Origin: Roridomyces roridus
Lineage: Eukaryota; Basidiomycota; Agaricomycetes; Agaricales; Mycenaceae
Assembly (NCBI GenBank): GCA_029378245.1
Contig: JARKIF010000009.1
Span: 682,001-746,000 of the forward strand
DNA length: 64,000 nucleotides
Direction of reading: 5' to 3'
Shown: positions 47,400 to 58,017 of the stretch, piece after piece
Layout of the letters: every line of letters begins with the position of its first letter
How positions within the stretch are numbered: the first letter of the stretch is position 1
Notes under the pieces: generated by a model
What the model was told of the DNA's origin: nothing
Seen by the model: only the letters and a program-made list of their open reading frames with translations
Databases searched by the model: none
Position numbers and translations under genes: made by a program

Positions 47400-48414
47400 T
47401 CAATTCCTTTCCACTCCCTCTCTTTCATCCCAGTGCATCTCATCGACATTTTCCCACTCTATACAAGCAGCCTGCACATCCATCCACCTCCTGGTAGTTA
47501 GTAAGAGTAAAAATGTGCAGAGATTATCACACCATGGTTTCTCCTTGACAATCCTCACGCGTCCATCCGTTCGGGCCAGCCGAAGCAGGCCCACGCGCTC
47601 AAGAGAGTCGGCAGCAGAGCCACCTCCAGGTGGACTACGGCTTCGACGCGAGACACCGACCTCTACGACAAGCCGGGTCAGCTTGCGGAGGTTGGTATCT
47701 TCCAGAGCGCGCTCCAGCTCCTTGCGACTGCAAGCACTGTAGGTGAGGAACAGGTGGGATAGGACTGGGTGCCGCGGCTGAAATTGTATTGAGAAGCACC
47801 GAGCCCTGATGAGGGGAAGGTGCGGGAGGGACGAGCCGTAATCGTCGGAGCCTGGGCGTCAAGTGGGCTGATGTGCTGGGATGAGGGGACTGGAACGGGC
47901 CATATAGGACCAGGGAAAAGAGGTGAGGGAGCGGGACGGAATACAAAGGTCTGGGACGTTGTAAGAATATGAGGTGCGTGTGCAGGGTATGCAGGGTGCC
48001 CGCTACACGCTCCAGAATTCGTCCGATACATTTTTCAATGGCGTGGTTGGATATGGGGGGAGTTTTAGTGAAAGGTGTTATCCCCAACTCGGGGAATAAT
48101 TCAGCTGTGAACGAGAGACCGCGGCCAAGTTCTTCTGCAAGGTCGAGGTGAGTGCCCGAGTAGGAATATAGACGCAGATTTTGGCATCCAATGAAGAGAG
48201 ATTCGACGTTCCGCAAACCCTCTGGCGTAGATTCCAGCAAAGCAAGGAATCTTAGAATGGGTTTGGCGCCGACAAGTGCGATGGACTGAAGCTTGAATGG
48301 AGCCGAGAGCTCGCGCCAGTCTCGGGACACCAGAGACAAGGAGCGACCCGTTTGACCGTCGTCGGCCGTGCACGCCCAGAAATGGACTTGTGTCCAAATC
48401 TCTGCAGGGAACAT
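47400..48414 (-). CDS. F-box-like protein of basidiomycete type
   Basis: The ATG at 48414 opens MFPAEIWTQVHFWACTADDG, followed by GRSLSLVSRDWRELSAPFKL. This is the common start of the large basidiomycete F-box-like family, whose members may be SCF substrate receptors. About 330 residues, with leucine-rich stretches (LVGAKPILRFLALLE, LPHLFSLVLYGPF). The frame in use stops at 47635, but the natural continuation (HLPLIRARCFSIQF, RKELERALEDTNLRKLTRL, IEWENVDEMHWDE) runs in the next frame to 47400. The shift falls at a C-rich spot near 47823-47832 without room for an intron. Substrate unknown. A preceding 5' exon is possible. Confidence 0.65.
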
Positions 48415-48758
48415 GGGCTGAGATGAAGGCTATGCGCGTCAGTCCCTTCGATAGGGCGCGTATGAGGAGAGCAAGTTGGTTGAGTCGCACAACGTCTGGT
48501 GCAAGTCTTGTGATCAAAACCTGATCGGGCCTTTCGCTTGACTACAACACGGTCACCTGTCTTTCACCATCCTCTGACTCTGCAGATTGCACCAGGACTT
48601 GTTATATGGATTTGGCCACTGTATCTCTGTCCTCCGTAACTTCTGCGCCACTGCGCCTCTTTGTGACATGGAGCAGGCTTCGCAGCACCTGCTGACTTGG
48701 ACCAGCGTCTCGGCGTTCAAACCTAAGCTCAGGAACTGACAAGTGTCTTGAAGCTACG

Positions 48759-48765
48759 TATATAA
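48759..48765 (+). promoter_or_regulatory. TATA box of the aldoxime-dehydratase-like gene
   Basis: TATATAA about 40 bases upstream of the ATG at 48806. Confidence 0.5.
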
Positions 48766-48805
48766 GGAAGCAAGTCCCCGCGATGGCATCCCGCCGCACT
48801 CAGCA

Positions 48806-49878
48806 ATGGCCGCAACACTAGAATCGGCCATCGCGCCCCACCTCAGAGTCCAGCGCACGCAGGCCGCGAAAACGCCCGAAAGCTACCAGCCACCGTTCCC
48901 CGCCTACACCGCGCGCTTTCCCGAGTCGACAAAAGACATTGTCATGGCCATAATTGGTGCGCAAGCACTTGCAGGCGAGCTAGACCGCAGAGCCCTGGAC
49001 CCGGTTCTCGGATTCATCCGGGGGGAGAACAAGCAGGCGCCATCGTTCTGGGAGATCGCGTCAGTGACCGACAACCAAGGGTACGATAACCGCACGGTGC
49101 CTCAGCTACTGGAAGGGCCGGGAGGATTACGAGCAGTGGAGCACGACGAGCGGGTTCGCGCAGTGGTGGGAGAAGCCTCGAGGCTGGGTCGGAGCCCTGC
49201 GGCTGGTTCATCGAGGTCTTCTTTCCCGTCCGTGGATCGATTCGAGACGGTCTTCTCCAACAACGAGGTGCCAGAGGGTGCAGCACACATGCGAGAGGGC
49301 GTGAGTGGGCAGATCCAGGAGCACGTGTACTGGGGCAGCATGCGTGACCGGTTGGCCGTGGCGCAGACGGACGCAATCGAAGGGCAGAAATACAGCTCTG
49401 CCCTTTCAAAGGACAGCTTCAGCCGACGCATCCGCGTGCCTGGGCGGCCGAACGCGGCGGTTATCCGCTCTGGCCAGGACTGGTCGAACACGAAACCAAA
49501 GGAGCGCACGCTGTACCTCGAGACGATGCACCCAGTGCTGACGGACGGGATGCACTTCTTGCGTGACCAGGGCGACGAGGTTGGGTGCTACAGCTGCCGG
49601 TTCATGGATGTCCTCGATGCTTCGACGCTCGAGGCGAACCTGGACCGGACGTTTGGTCTCGCCTACTTTGACGACCTGGCGTCGCTCGAGGCTTGGAGCA
49701 AGGACCATCCCACGCACCTGCGCATTTTGGCGGGTTCCTCAAGTACGCCAAGGACCTGGAGAACGACGTGTCACTGCGGTTGTTCCACGAGGTGCTCGTC
49801 TTACAGCCTGGCCAGCAGTTCCTGGAGTATATTGGCTGTCATCCGAAGACGGGGTTCCTCGTAGGCCATTCGAGCTGA
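48806..49878 (+). pseudogene. Aldoxime-dehydratase-like haem protein with four frame breaks
   Basis: The family (OxdA/OxdB type) converts aldoximes to nitriles with a haem cofactor. The ATG at 48806 opens MAATLESAIAPHLRVQRTQ; PPFPAYTARFPEST, DIVMAIIGAQ and FWEIASVTDNQGYDN are family-like. Downstream the conserved pattern continues in shifting frames: YWKGREDYEQW and GFAQWWEK in frame 3, GWFIEVFFP in frame 2, then VDRFETVFSNNEVPEG back in frame 1. After DHPTHLRI it changes again to GGFLKYAKDLENDVSLRLFHEV. Breaks lie near 49097, 49180, 49228 and 49725. The presumed haem-ligand His (HPTHL) and the distal His (FHEV) are present. All breaks are single-base and no in-frame nonsense substitution is seen. 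This means either recent inactivation or assembly indels. Confidence 0.7.
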
Positions 49879-51022
49879 TGATCCAGTCCATACGAACAAG
49901 GAAGATCGTTCGGACTCGTCAATTTCATAAAATGTCCAAAGTTATGCGCTATCAACCATATCAATGTACTATGTAAGAACCCTGATCATTCGTCTCGAGT
50001 CCACTGGCTATGACCAACATGGTCCGCCTCAATCCGATGAATACGCGCATCTCTAAGGGCGGTCCCCTTGTGGATAATCACGGTTTTGCTCGGTTCGGAA
50101 CTGCAAGTTCCACAAGGTGAAGAAACAATCGAAATCAAAGGAAGACGAGGCACGGTGGCGCCGACGACTCCGTCGGAGATGTGATTTCACCATCTGCGGG
50201 TGTTGTCTGGATCTTCCGCCTGAGCCAAAAAAGTTCATCAGCCACTTGGCGGATTCTCGAGCTACATGGAGAACAACACACGAGTACAAGACACGGACCA
50301 GTCTGTATACCGTTTGTAGGTCTAGTCGATGATCATGAGATTGAGTCAGCTTAGTTCGGTGACTAGAATCCTTTCGAGCATCTAGAACAGTTGAAATACA
50401 GGCTGGACTTGGGCTGGACGAATCTCTATCGGAATTTTACCCCGCAGATGGAAATAAACGGATTCGTTCGGTTTGCATGTGGGACTTGGTGCGGACAAGT
50501 CAAGTCAGGGCTGTTTCGCTGCCTAGCTACGGTATGAATTGCTGCACAAGGTCCCATTTGAATAATATTGAATGCTGTTGAATGCAAGAATGCGTTGAGT
50601 GACAATGAGACTGCGTTCTTCTTCGGCTCATCAGTTCCGCGATTTTCATCAATACAGTGATCACTATCATCTTTGATCCGGTCAGTGGCGGTACCTGTTC
50701 TTTTCCAAGTTCCAACACTTCGTGAATCGTCCCGAGTCTCTTCGCCAAGTAGCTTTGCACTGTATCTTGACTCTTTTCTGGCTTGCATGAAGTTATGACG
50801 CTCCCCTCTTATCAACACAAATCAAGGCAGCTCGAAATGGCAATGATTCCTCCCCTCTCTCCGAACATGACCGGCGACATTTTCCTCCCTGAATTGGATT
50901 GTCATCTCATTCATTCCATGATGGATTGCCGCTACGTTTCAGTACGGAATTCGCAGAACCCATGCTTCGCAATGTTGGGATGTAACATTGTAGCTGGGTA
51001 ACTTTGGAAGTTCTGGCGCGAG
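49879..51022. other. Gene-poor interval, no supported gene
   Basis: Short frames on both strands (for example 50117-50332 and 50053-50289) have no recognised family and no shared codon pattern. A small unknown gene at 50010-50345 cannot be excluded. Otherwise AT-rich promoter-like sequence runs up to the chitinase TATA box. Confidence 0.4.
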
Positions 51023-51029
51023 TATATAA
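51023..51029 (+). promoter_or_regulatory. TATA box of the chitinase gene
   Basis: TATATAA 39 bases upstream of the ATG at 51068. Typical for a regulated secreted-protein gene. Confidence 0.55.
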
Positions 51030-51067
51030 AGCTGGACGATTTGCAGGAAAAGTCCAGTCCTCTGAAT

Positions 51068-54000
51068 ATGAGGCACCATCTAGCGCTCGCGTCGTGCGCG
51101 GCGTTGTGGTCCGCTATTCCAGTTTTTGCTCAACGTTTGTTTTTGTTCGATTCCATTCTACACAGTGATTGACCAATGTTTTTCAGAATGCAAGCTCGTG
51201 ACCGTTGTTCAAAACGATACTTGTTTCTCGATAGCTCAAACTGCGGGAATTACTGTTGCCCAGTTGCAAGGATTCAATCCCAACGCCAACTGCAATAACT
51301 TGGTCATCGGGGAACAGCTTTGCGTTACGACGGGGACAGCTCCTAGCCCCCCTCAACAACATTCTGATGGGTCATGTGCCACATACACCACAGTACCCAA
51401 CGACTCCTGTTCTGCCATCGCAGGCGAAATTCTTCATCACCGTCGCCAACATCGAAACCTTCAACGTGGAATACTTTTAAATGGACTGGTACGCTGTTAT
51501 TGCTCATTGTCTTCTAAACAATATTTATTTCTCGTAGGATGTGCGGGTCTGCAAGTCAATTACACGCTTTGTGTATCCACCGGAACGCCGCCTCCGCCCC
51601 CGTAAGTACTGTGGTTGGCTGAACGCCATTGCTTGATTTGTCGTAGGATCATCGCTGGCCTCCAATGCGGACCTCAAAGCGCCGGCAATGCTAGCTGCCC
51701 GCTCAACGCTTGCTTGCAGTGCGTTTGGCTTCTGTGGACTAACTGAAGAATTCTGCACTACAACTGTGCGTATCATGTATTCCTACTCTCTCTTGAAACT
51801 GACAGTCGAAACGCAGGGACCCAACGCTTGCATCCGCAACTGCGGTATACCAACCCTGCCGAGCTGCAGCACTACAACGCTGGGACGGAAGATCGGGTAC
51901 TACGCTGGTTGGGGGGACTACCGCTCTTGTGGGGTCAACGTAGCACCAGACCAGATCAACTGGGACGGTTCGCCACATTTCCCGCTCACAGGTCACTGTA
52001 GAGGTACCCTAACCTAAAATTCCAGGTTTTACAGGTGCTCACTACGCGTTTGCTACAATCTCGCAGGATTTGAAGATCCGTGAGTAGATTGATCCGATCA
52101 TGATTCCAATTTGTGCTCATCGGATGCCAAGAGTTGGCCGATACCGACGTCCCTCTCCTCAAGACACTTGTTGCGCAAAAGTCAAAGTGGCCGAAACTGC
52201 AGGTGATAATTGCCGTTGGAGGTTGGGCCTTTTCGTGCGTATAATCTGTTCCTTCGATTTGAATTGACATAATCTCGCACATGTAGGGAAGACGACCCGA
52301 CTAGGGACCTTTTCTCCGTCATGATCGCCAGCAGTGCGAGCCGGGCGACCTTCATCTCGTCTGTTGCGTCGTTTATGTCCGCCAACGGGGTCGACGGGGT
52401 CGATATCGATTTTGGTTGGTGAAAAACACTCCTTGTCGCGGGTCTAACACTTTGTAGAATATCCCAGCGCTATAGAACGTAGTGTCCCTGCAACCGGTCA
52501 GTCTCTACAGCATCACTGAATAAATTGACTGAATAATATCCAAGATACTCCCAACCTTACGTCCTTCTTCCAAGAGCTTCGAGCCGGCCTCCCGGCGAAG
52601 GCAATTATCTCTTGCGGTAAATCAATCTTGCGAGGCGTTCAAAGTCGGCTTGCTGACCAGCTCTTCAGCCACGCCTGCGGGCTATTGGTTCCTGCAAGGA
52701 TTCGAGATTGATAAAATTGCCAAGTCGGTCAATTATCTCAATATGATGTGTGCGTTAGCATGGTTCTTTTCGCCTTCAAGAAACTAAATCCCTCTTAGCA
52801 TATGACTATCATGGTCCCTGGGACACGAATGTTACTGACCAAGCGCCCGTAACGAACCCACAAACGTCAATTTTGGACATGCAAGCCAGTGCGCAGTTGT
52901 ACGTTCGTGCAGGTATAGACCTGAGCATCGGTAGGTACTCAGTGAACGAGTTTCATATTTTACATTTCTAATTTTTTGGCGTGCAGTCAATCTCGGTCTG
53001 GCATACTATGGACGCACTTATCAACTTGCTGATGCTTCTTGCGTTGGATACAATTGCACCATGGTCGGCGGTGGAGCCCCGGGGCCGTGCACCCAGACGC
53101 CCGGAATCCTCACCCAGTTTGAAATCGAGGATCTTTTGAATACAGGCGCTGTGGCAACTCTCGATAAGGCGTCGGAGACGTATTGGTTTGATCACCAAGT
53201 ACGTTTTGAAATTCTATTCTTGTGTAGACAAGGCTCAAGGGATATAGGGCTCCCTCATCACATTCGATCAACAAGATACCTGGGCGGCCAAGAACCAGTT
53301 TGCCGAGCAGAGTTGTTTCGGAGGAACATTTATTTGGTCTTTGGACGAATCTACCTCGGCCAATCCAGGCGACGGCGGGGGAAACTTGGGTGGCTCCAAC
53401 AGCGGTGGATCCGGCTCGGGATTGTACACAACTATCCAGTGGAGTGCGTCTTGCCCACTTATTGATCGTGGAGTAACTCAAAGTTGATGTGTGCAGATCC
53501 TAACCCATTCCCATCCTCCGGCGCCGCTTCAGAGACTTTCATACAGTCTGCAGGAGTCACCACATCCACCATCATCTCTGTCATTCCTACCGCGACGATT
53601 ACCACGACAAAAACTGTCGTGATCCCAGCTTTCACTTCCACCTCGTCCATTTTCACTGTCGTTTCTGGTACATTTTCCACAGTTACGACCACAGTCGTTG
53701 TCCCAGCATCAACGTCCACCGCGGTCATTGTGGCAACGCAGGGCTCGACCATCAGTTCCAATCAAGTCATCACAAAGACATCAACAGGCATCGTGATCCC
53801 TGTGCCGAAAACCTCAACGACCACAATTACGCTTGAAGGATACCCGATTACGATTGCTCCAGGTGGTACACCCGTTGTTTCTCCTATCCCTATCGGTATC
53901 ACGCAGCCCAATGCGATTACCCCGTCCTTCAGTCAGTGACCATCTTGTTTTTTACTGCAATTCTCATCCAGTCGCAGCAAACAATATCTCGCCGACTCCG

Positions 54001-56400
54001 AACGCAACTCTGATTGTGTACACCGCTCCTCTAACCGGAACCCCCACATGGTCTTCCACGATCACAATCCCGCCGAAGAGCAACTCTCCTCCAGTTGTAG
54101 TCACGGGCCCTCCGGGAGACAATTCGCGATGTGGAGGGTCTGGCATATGGAGCATCCTCTTCGGCGGCATTATCAGCGGCTGCCCCCTGGGGACGTCGGT
54201 ATCATAGGTGGTATCACTCCTGTCGTGTTCCCTCCCCCGGATTGGCAGGGCTCCTGGTCTAATCCGTTCAATCTGCCCACCGGAAACCCAGGAGATCCAG
54301 ACGATCAGACGACCCAGAAATCTCAGTCAAAATCGCAAAGCCAGTCCTCTACCTCGCAGTCAGCATGCCCGACACGTGCTCCTCCCCAAGGACTGCCGGA
54401 TGATCCGGAAAATGCCGATTGGTCCGACCTGGGTTCCGATCCTGATACGCGGCGGCGGCGGGCCATTCAGGTACCTTTGGTCAATCTGACTGAATCGGTG
54501 GCCTCCACCAATTCAACTCCGTTGATCAATAATACTACGGCACCGTTGAACCGCACTACCGAAGCGCTTTGTCCCCAGTGAACGTCACAACATTAGTGCG
54601 CCGGGCTGGTGGCCGCAGTATGTCATATTCACTACTAAATCAACAACCCGAGCCTGATTTTTTTCCAAGCTGCTAAGATTCCGGATTGTAACATCGAGCT
54701 CGAGTCGCCTTCTGCTGTCAACCTTGGCGCGGGGACCTATTACCTTATCCCGATGGACTCTGGAGGATTCGCCGGCACACAATTGATTGCCACGCAAGTG
54801 GGAAGCAAGCCGAGGGATGCGAACCAGTCGCCGTCCACAAACCGTGAGTACATACATAAAATTGACCGCAAAAACTGAGGTTGTTGTAGAGGAACACGTT
54901 TTTGAGTGATTCGACCTACTTTGTCTTATTCAATTTTCGCTCATGCCTTCTAGGATCGGTTACATTAATCAATTCTTTACTGCGTTGGCAAGAGCAAATG
55001 GCCAGGGTCAAATCCAGAACAATTGTGTTCTGGATCGAAAATGATGTGATCAACTATAACAGGGTGGGCGGCGGCACACTTGGCGCTGCTTTGCTTGCTG
55101 CAATAGATAATACGAACAACATGGTCTGGGTAGATAAAGCCCTGAACCAAGGTGATTCTCACTCATTCTTGCTTTGGTCTCCGTTGATTTTCACTTAGCC
55201 AAGTCGAATGTGGTCAACAATAACAGACAATCTGCCGGAGACCCGCCGCAATCAGGTAGCACCGTAGGAATAATTGACTTTGAGACCTCCGCTGGGGAAA
55301 TCTACGACGTGGAGACATTCTTGCGTAATTTCGCGGCACTGGGTTCATGTGCGTCTGTCCGATGTTCATTTCTTCCCCAGTCTCATTCTGGTATACAGAC
55401 TTTGATCAGACCAGCGGGGTTTTCCGGGGCACCGCCGCCAGCTTCCAGCAACTGCTTTCAGAGGTTACGCCCAGTGTGATCCCGGATAACACTCGCCCTC
55501 TTCCCACTCTCTTCAACGCTTGGTTGACAGGGTTGATCAATACGTATCCTACTGGATGCACGTACGTCTCCTTCATGTTCTTGGGTTGGCCTAATAGCTG
55601 ACAAGGTACAGGTCTCGGGCCACCAATGCGTGGAATTTCTATCGAAACGAAATGCAGAGTGTCGCTGCCGCCACGACCAACGGCGTTGTCCCGAACTGTT
55701 TCCCGCTTTATACAGCAAACACGGTACATAAATTTGCATTAGATTGAGACTCTTAACTGAGCATTTCTAGTTCAACCCGGTTGGTTTCAATCCCAATGTG
55801 CGTACATCTTCGCTTGTGCCAAGACGTTTTGCTTATGATCGCAACCAGAACTTGATCCCAGCCGCTCCGCTCCTTCCAGCTTGCAACGTTCCAGGCACAG
55901 AGGGAACTGTCGGATACGTCGGCGGCGGCCAGACAGTAACGCAGATTCCGTTCGACATTGTCCCTCAGCGCATAATGGGCGCGGGTAACTTGGCAAGTTA
56001 ATTCACTTGTCGGCCAAAATCAAGTCCTCATTTCCGGAATCAGAACTTCTATGCCGTGGGCTCTGGGACAAGTCTCACCGACGCGCATTACCAAGCAATC
56101 GACGCATCAATCATCGGTTCACAATGCACCAATGTTTACTCCATGTTAAACGACCCTCCGAACTCACAGGGCTCCCTCGGCTCTGCGAATATTGCACTCC
56201 AGTGCGGAACTAGCACAGGCAAGCAGCAGGTCGACTTCAACTGGGTCTTCAATGGACAGGCCCTTGGTTGCGCGGCGCTTGTAACAGGCCATGCTGGAGG
56301 AACGACCACGACTATTTTCTGCTCTGCTAACCAAGGTGCAGCATTGGCGTGCGCAGGACAGGGAGCGTTCACGATCCAAATGCGCTGGTTCCCGTCGTAG
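51068..56400 (+). CDS. Secreted LysM / hevein-type / GH18 chitinase, killer-toxin-like class, with frame breaks
   Basis: The ATG at 51068 opens a signal peptide of about 22 residues. Then come two LysM modules, a cysteine-rich hevein-type chitin-binding module (CBM18) and a GH18 domain with the catalytic motif DGVDIDFE. The rest of the barrel is present (KIGYYAGWGDYRSCG, YDYHGPWD). A Thr/Ser/Val-rich linker follows, then a long extracellular C-terminal region to 56400. This is the architecture of subgroup C fungal chitinases, related to the chitin-binding subunit of yeast killer toxins; the C-terminal part has no function I can assign. Many small introns. Frame breaks occur at about 51423, 51477 and 51715 in the LysM/hevein part and near 54575, 54650 and 55040 in the C-terminal part. 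The GH18 exons themselves are unbroken. Confidence 0.8.
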
Positions 56401-56447
56401 TCTTTTTTCTCTGGGTGTAAATCATAATATTTATTAAATGATATTGA

Positions 56448-57954
56448 CTATGGCTCCATCTTGGGCTGTTGGGTCTCTTGCCCTTCCTCGCCCATACCCA
56501 ACAATTGCTCCATGTCGAAAGCCATGTCCGTGTTGTGAGCGTCCGCGAAGAAACCTGGGCTCAGATTGGAGAGGTCCAGGCCCTCCAAATCATAAGGTTG
56601 TGTGTTCTCACCCGAGGCATTCGAGCCAGAGGGATCTCCCATATTCGAAAAGCTAGCAAGGAGATTCGACGGAGCGGACACCTCGGTTGGATGGGTGTTA
56701 CCAGGCGCACCGGCACGAAGAGACCCGAATATATCTTCGCCTTCGCCGCCGCCAAGTGCGCTGAGGAAATTATCTTCTTCCTTGATTTTCTTCACATCAC
56801 CCAGACTGCGCGTGAGCGCAATGTCCGGTCCGGACACTACGGGTGTGAAGAGACTGTCCACAGCACTCCCAGCATTATTCGAGCCAGACTCGGTATCACC
56901 AAAGAGATCTGACATGGCCATGTCGATTTCCATGGCGTCGAGGTCCAACTCGATGGGCTTGTCTGCGCTGTTCCCCACTGTTGCCATCTTGACGTCGGGA
57001 TTGGGGTCATCAACGCAGTCAAATCAATGTCGACTGGCCTCGGGACTTCTGACTGCAGACGACGCGGAAGCCGACGCCGACGCTAGCGCCGCAATCAAGT
57101 CCGGAGGGAGTTCGTTAGGGACCATACGGTCGCGCTGAACGAGGAGCGAGGACAGGGGAGGCCAAGCCCTGAGTGAAGAGAGAGGCGTCGTCTGCAGTAT
57201 ACTGGAGAGCCGTCAAGTCCAGCTTCAACGGAGGACCGGGCCTTTGCAAAGAAGTCATTGATATTGTGGATTGCCTACGCCCCGTCATGGACGTGCTTGA
57301 GAGCGGAGGTGGTGAGAGAGCAGGGTCGATAGAGGGCCGCGAAGAATCGGCTACCGCAGCGATGTCTAGAGCAGGCAGGGGTATCCGTGTAGACGTCGGA
57401 GAGCGCGAGGCTGACCGCGTCCGACCAGCTATAGAATTGGCCTTGGCCTCTGCTTCCGCCTCTGCCTGTTTTATACGACGTTCTTCTTGAGCAAGATCTC
57501 TTTGCAGAAGGGAAATGGCACGGAGCTGTGAGACATGAGATTACGGACTACGATTCAGGACACGTCGATTTACCAGTTGTGATTCGATAGAGTCGCACAA
57601 TTGGTCGTATTTCTCGACCTCTCGTCCCAATGCAGCAGTCAAGGACTGAGGAGGTGCAGGTGCATAGTTTTGGATACCACTATCGTTTTACGCGTCAAGA
57701 AACCGCGATGTAAGATGGGCTGGCACGAACAGCTTGCGCGTATCGGCGTAAAATGCATAAATCTGACCCGTCTTCACCGCCGCGTTTTTGAGACAAGTGG
57801 CCAATGCCGTGACCTCGGGAACGAGGATTCCTGCAGGGACTGGAGCGGGAGGAGGGGGCATGGCTTTTGCATCTTGCTCAGACTTGATAGCAGCTTCAGC
57901 GGGATTCTTGGAAATGGAGGCCTTGCGATGAAGGGGTCGTGGTTTGGGAGCCAT
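56448..57954 (-). CDS. Unknown nuclear-type protein with acidic low-complexity tail
   Basis: The ATG at 57954 opens MAPKPRPLHRKASISKNPAE. A helical region of about 120 residues follows (ALATCLKNAAVKTGQIYAFY, EKYDQLCDSIESQLLRAISL, QRDLAQEERRIKQAEAEAE), then a Ser/Pro linker. An Asp/Asn/Gly-rich C-terminal part has short amphipathic pieces (DDIFGSL-like, DMEQLLGMGEE) and ends QQPKMEP. Two or three short introns are needed (near 57690, 57530 and 57000). The arrangement of an N-terminal helical bundle plus an acidic tail recalls Mediator tail subunits, but no signature is decisive. It diverges from the UVRAG-like gene with about 60 bp between starts. Confidence 0.55.
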
Positions 57955-58017
57955 TGATCAAGGTGAGAGCCAAGTTGGGATTTAGCCGATATCGACTTTT
58001 GGTCGTCCCCATTACAA

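Noticed and set aside
50010..50345. Possible small gene with frames on both strands
   Set aside because: No recognised family, frames change repeatedly and codon pattern is not convincing; left as unsupported.
50783..51001. Small frame ending CNIVAG, considered as a second pheromone
   Set aside because: The Cys is not fourth from the end, so there is no CaaX box, and the N-terminus is unlike known precursors.
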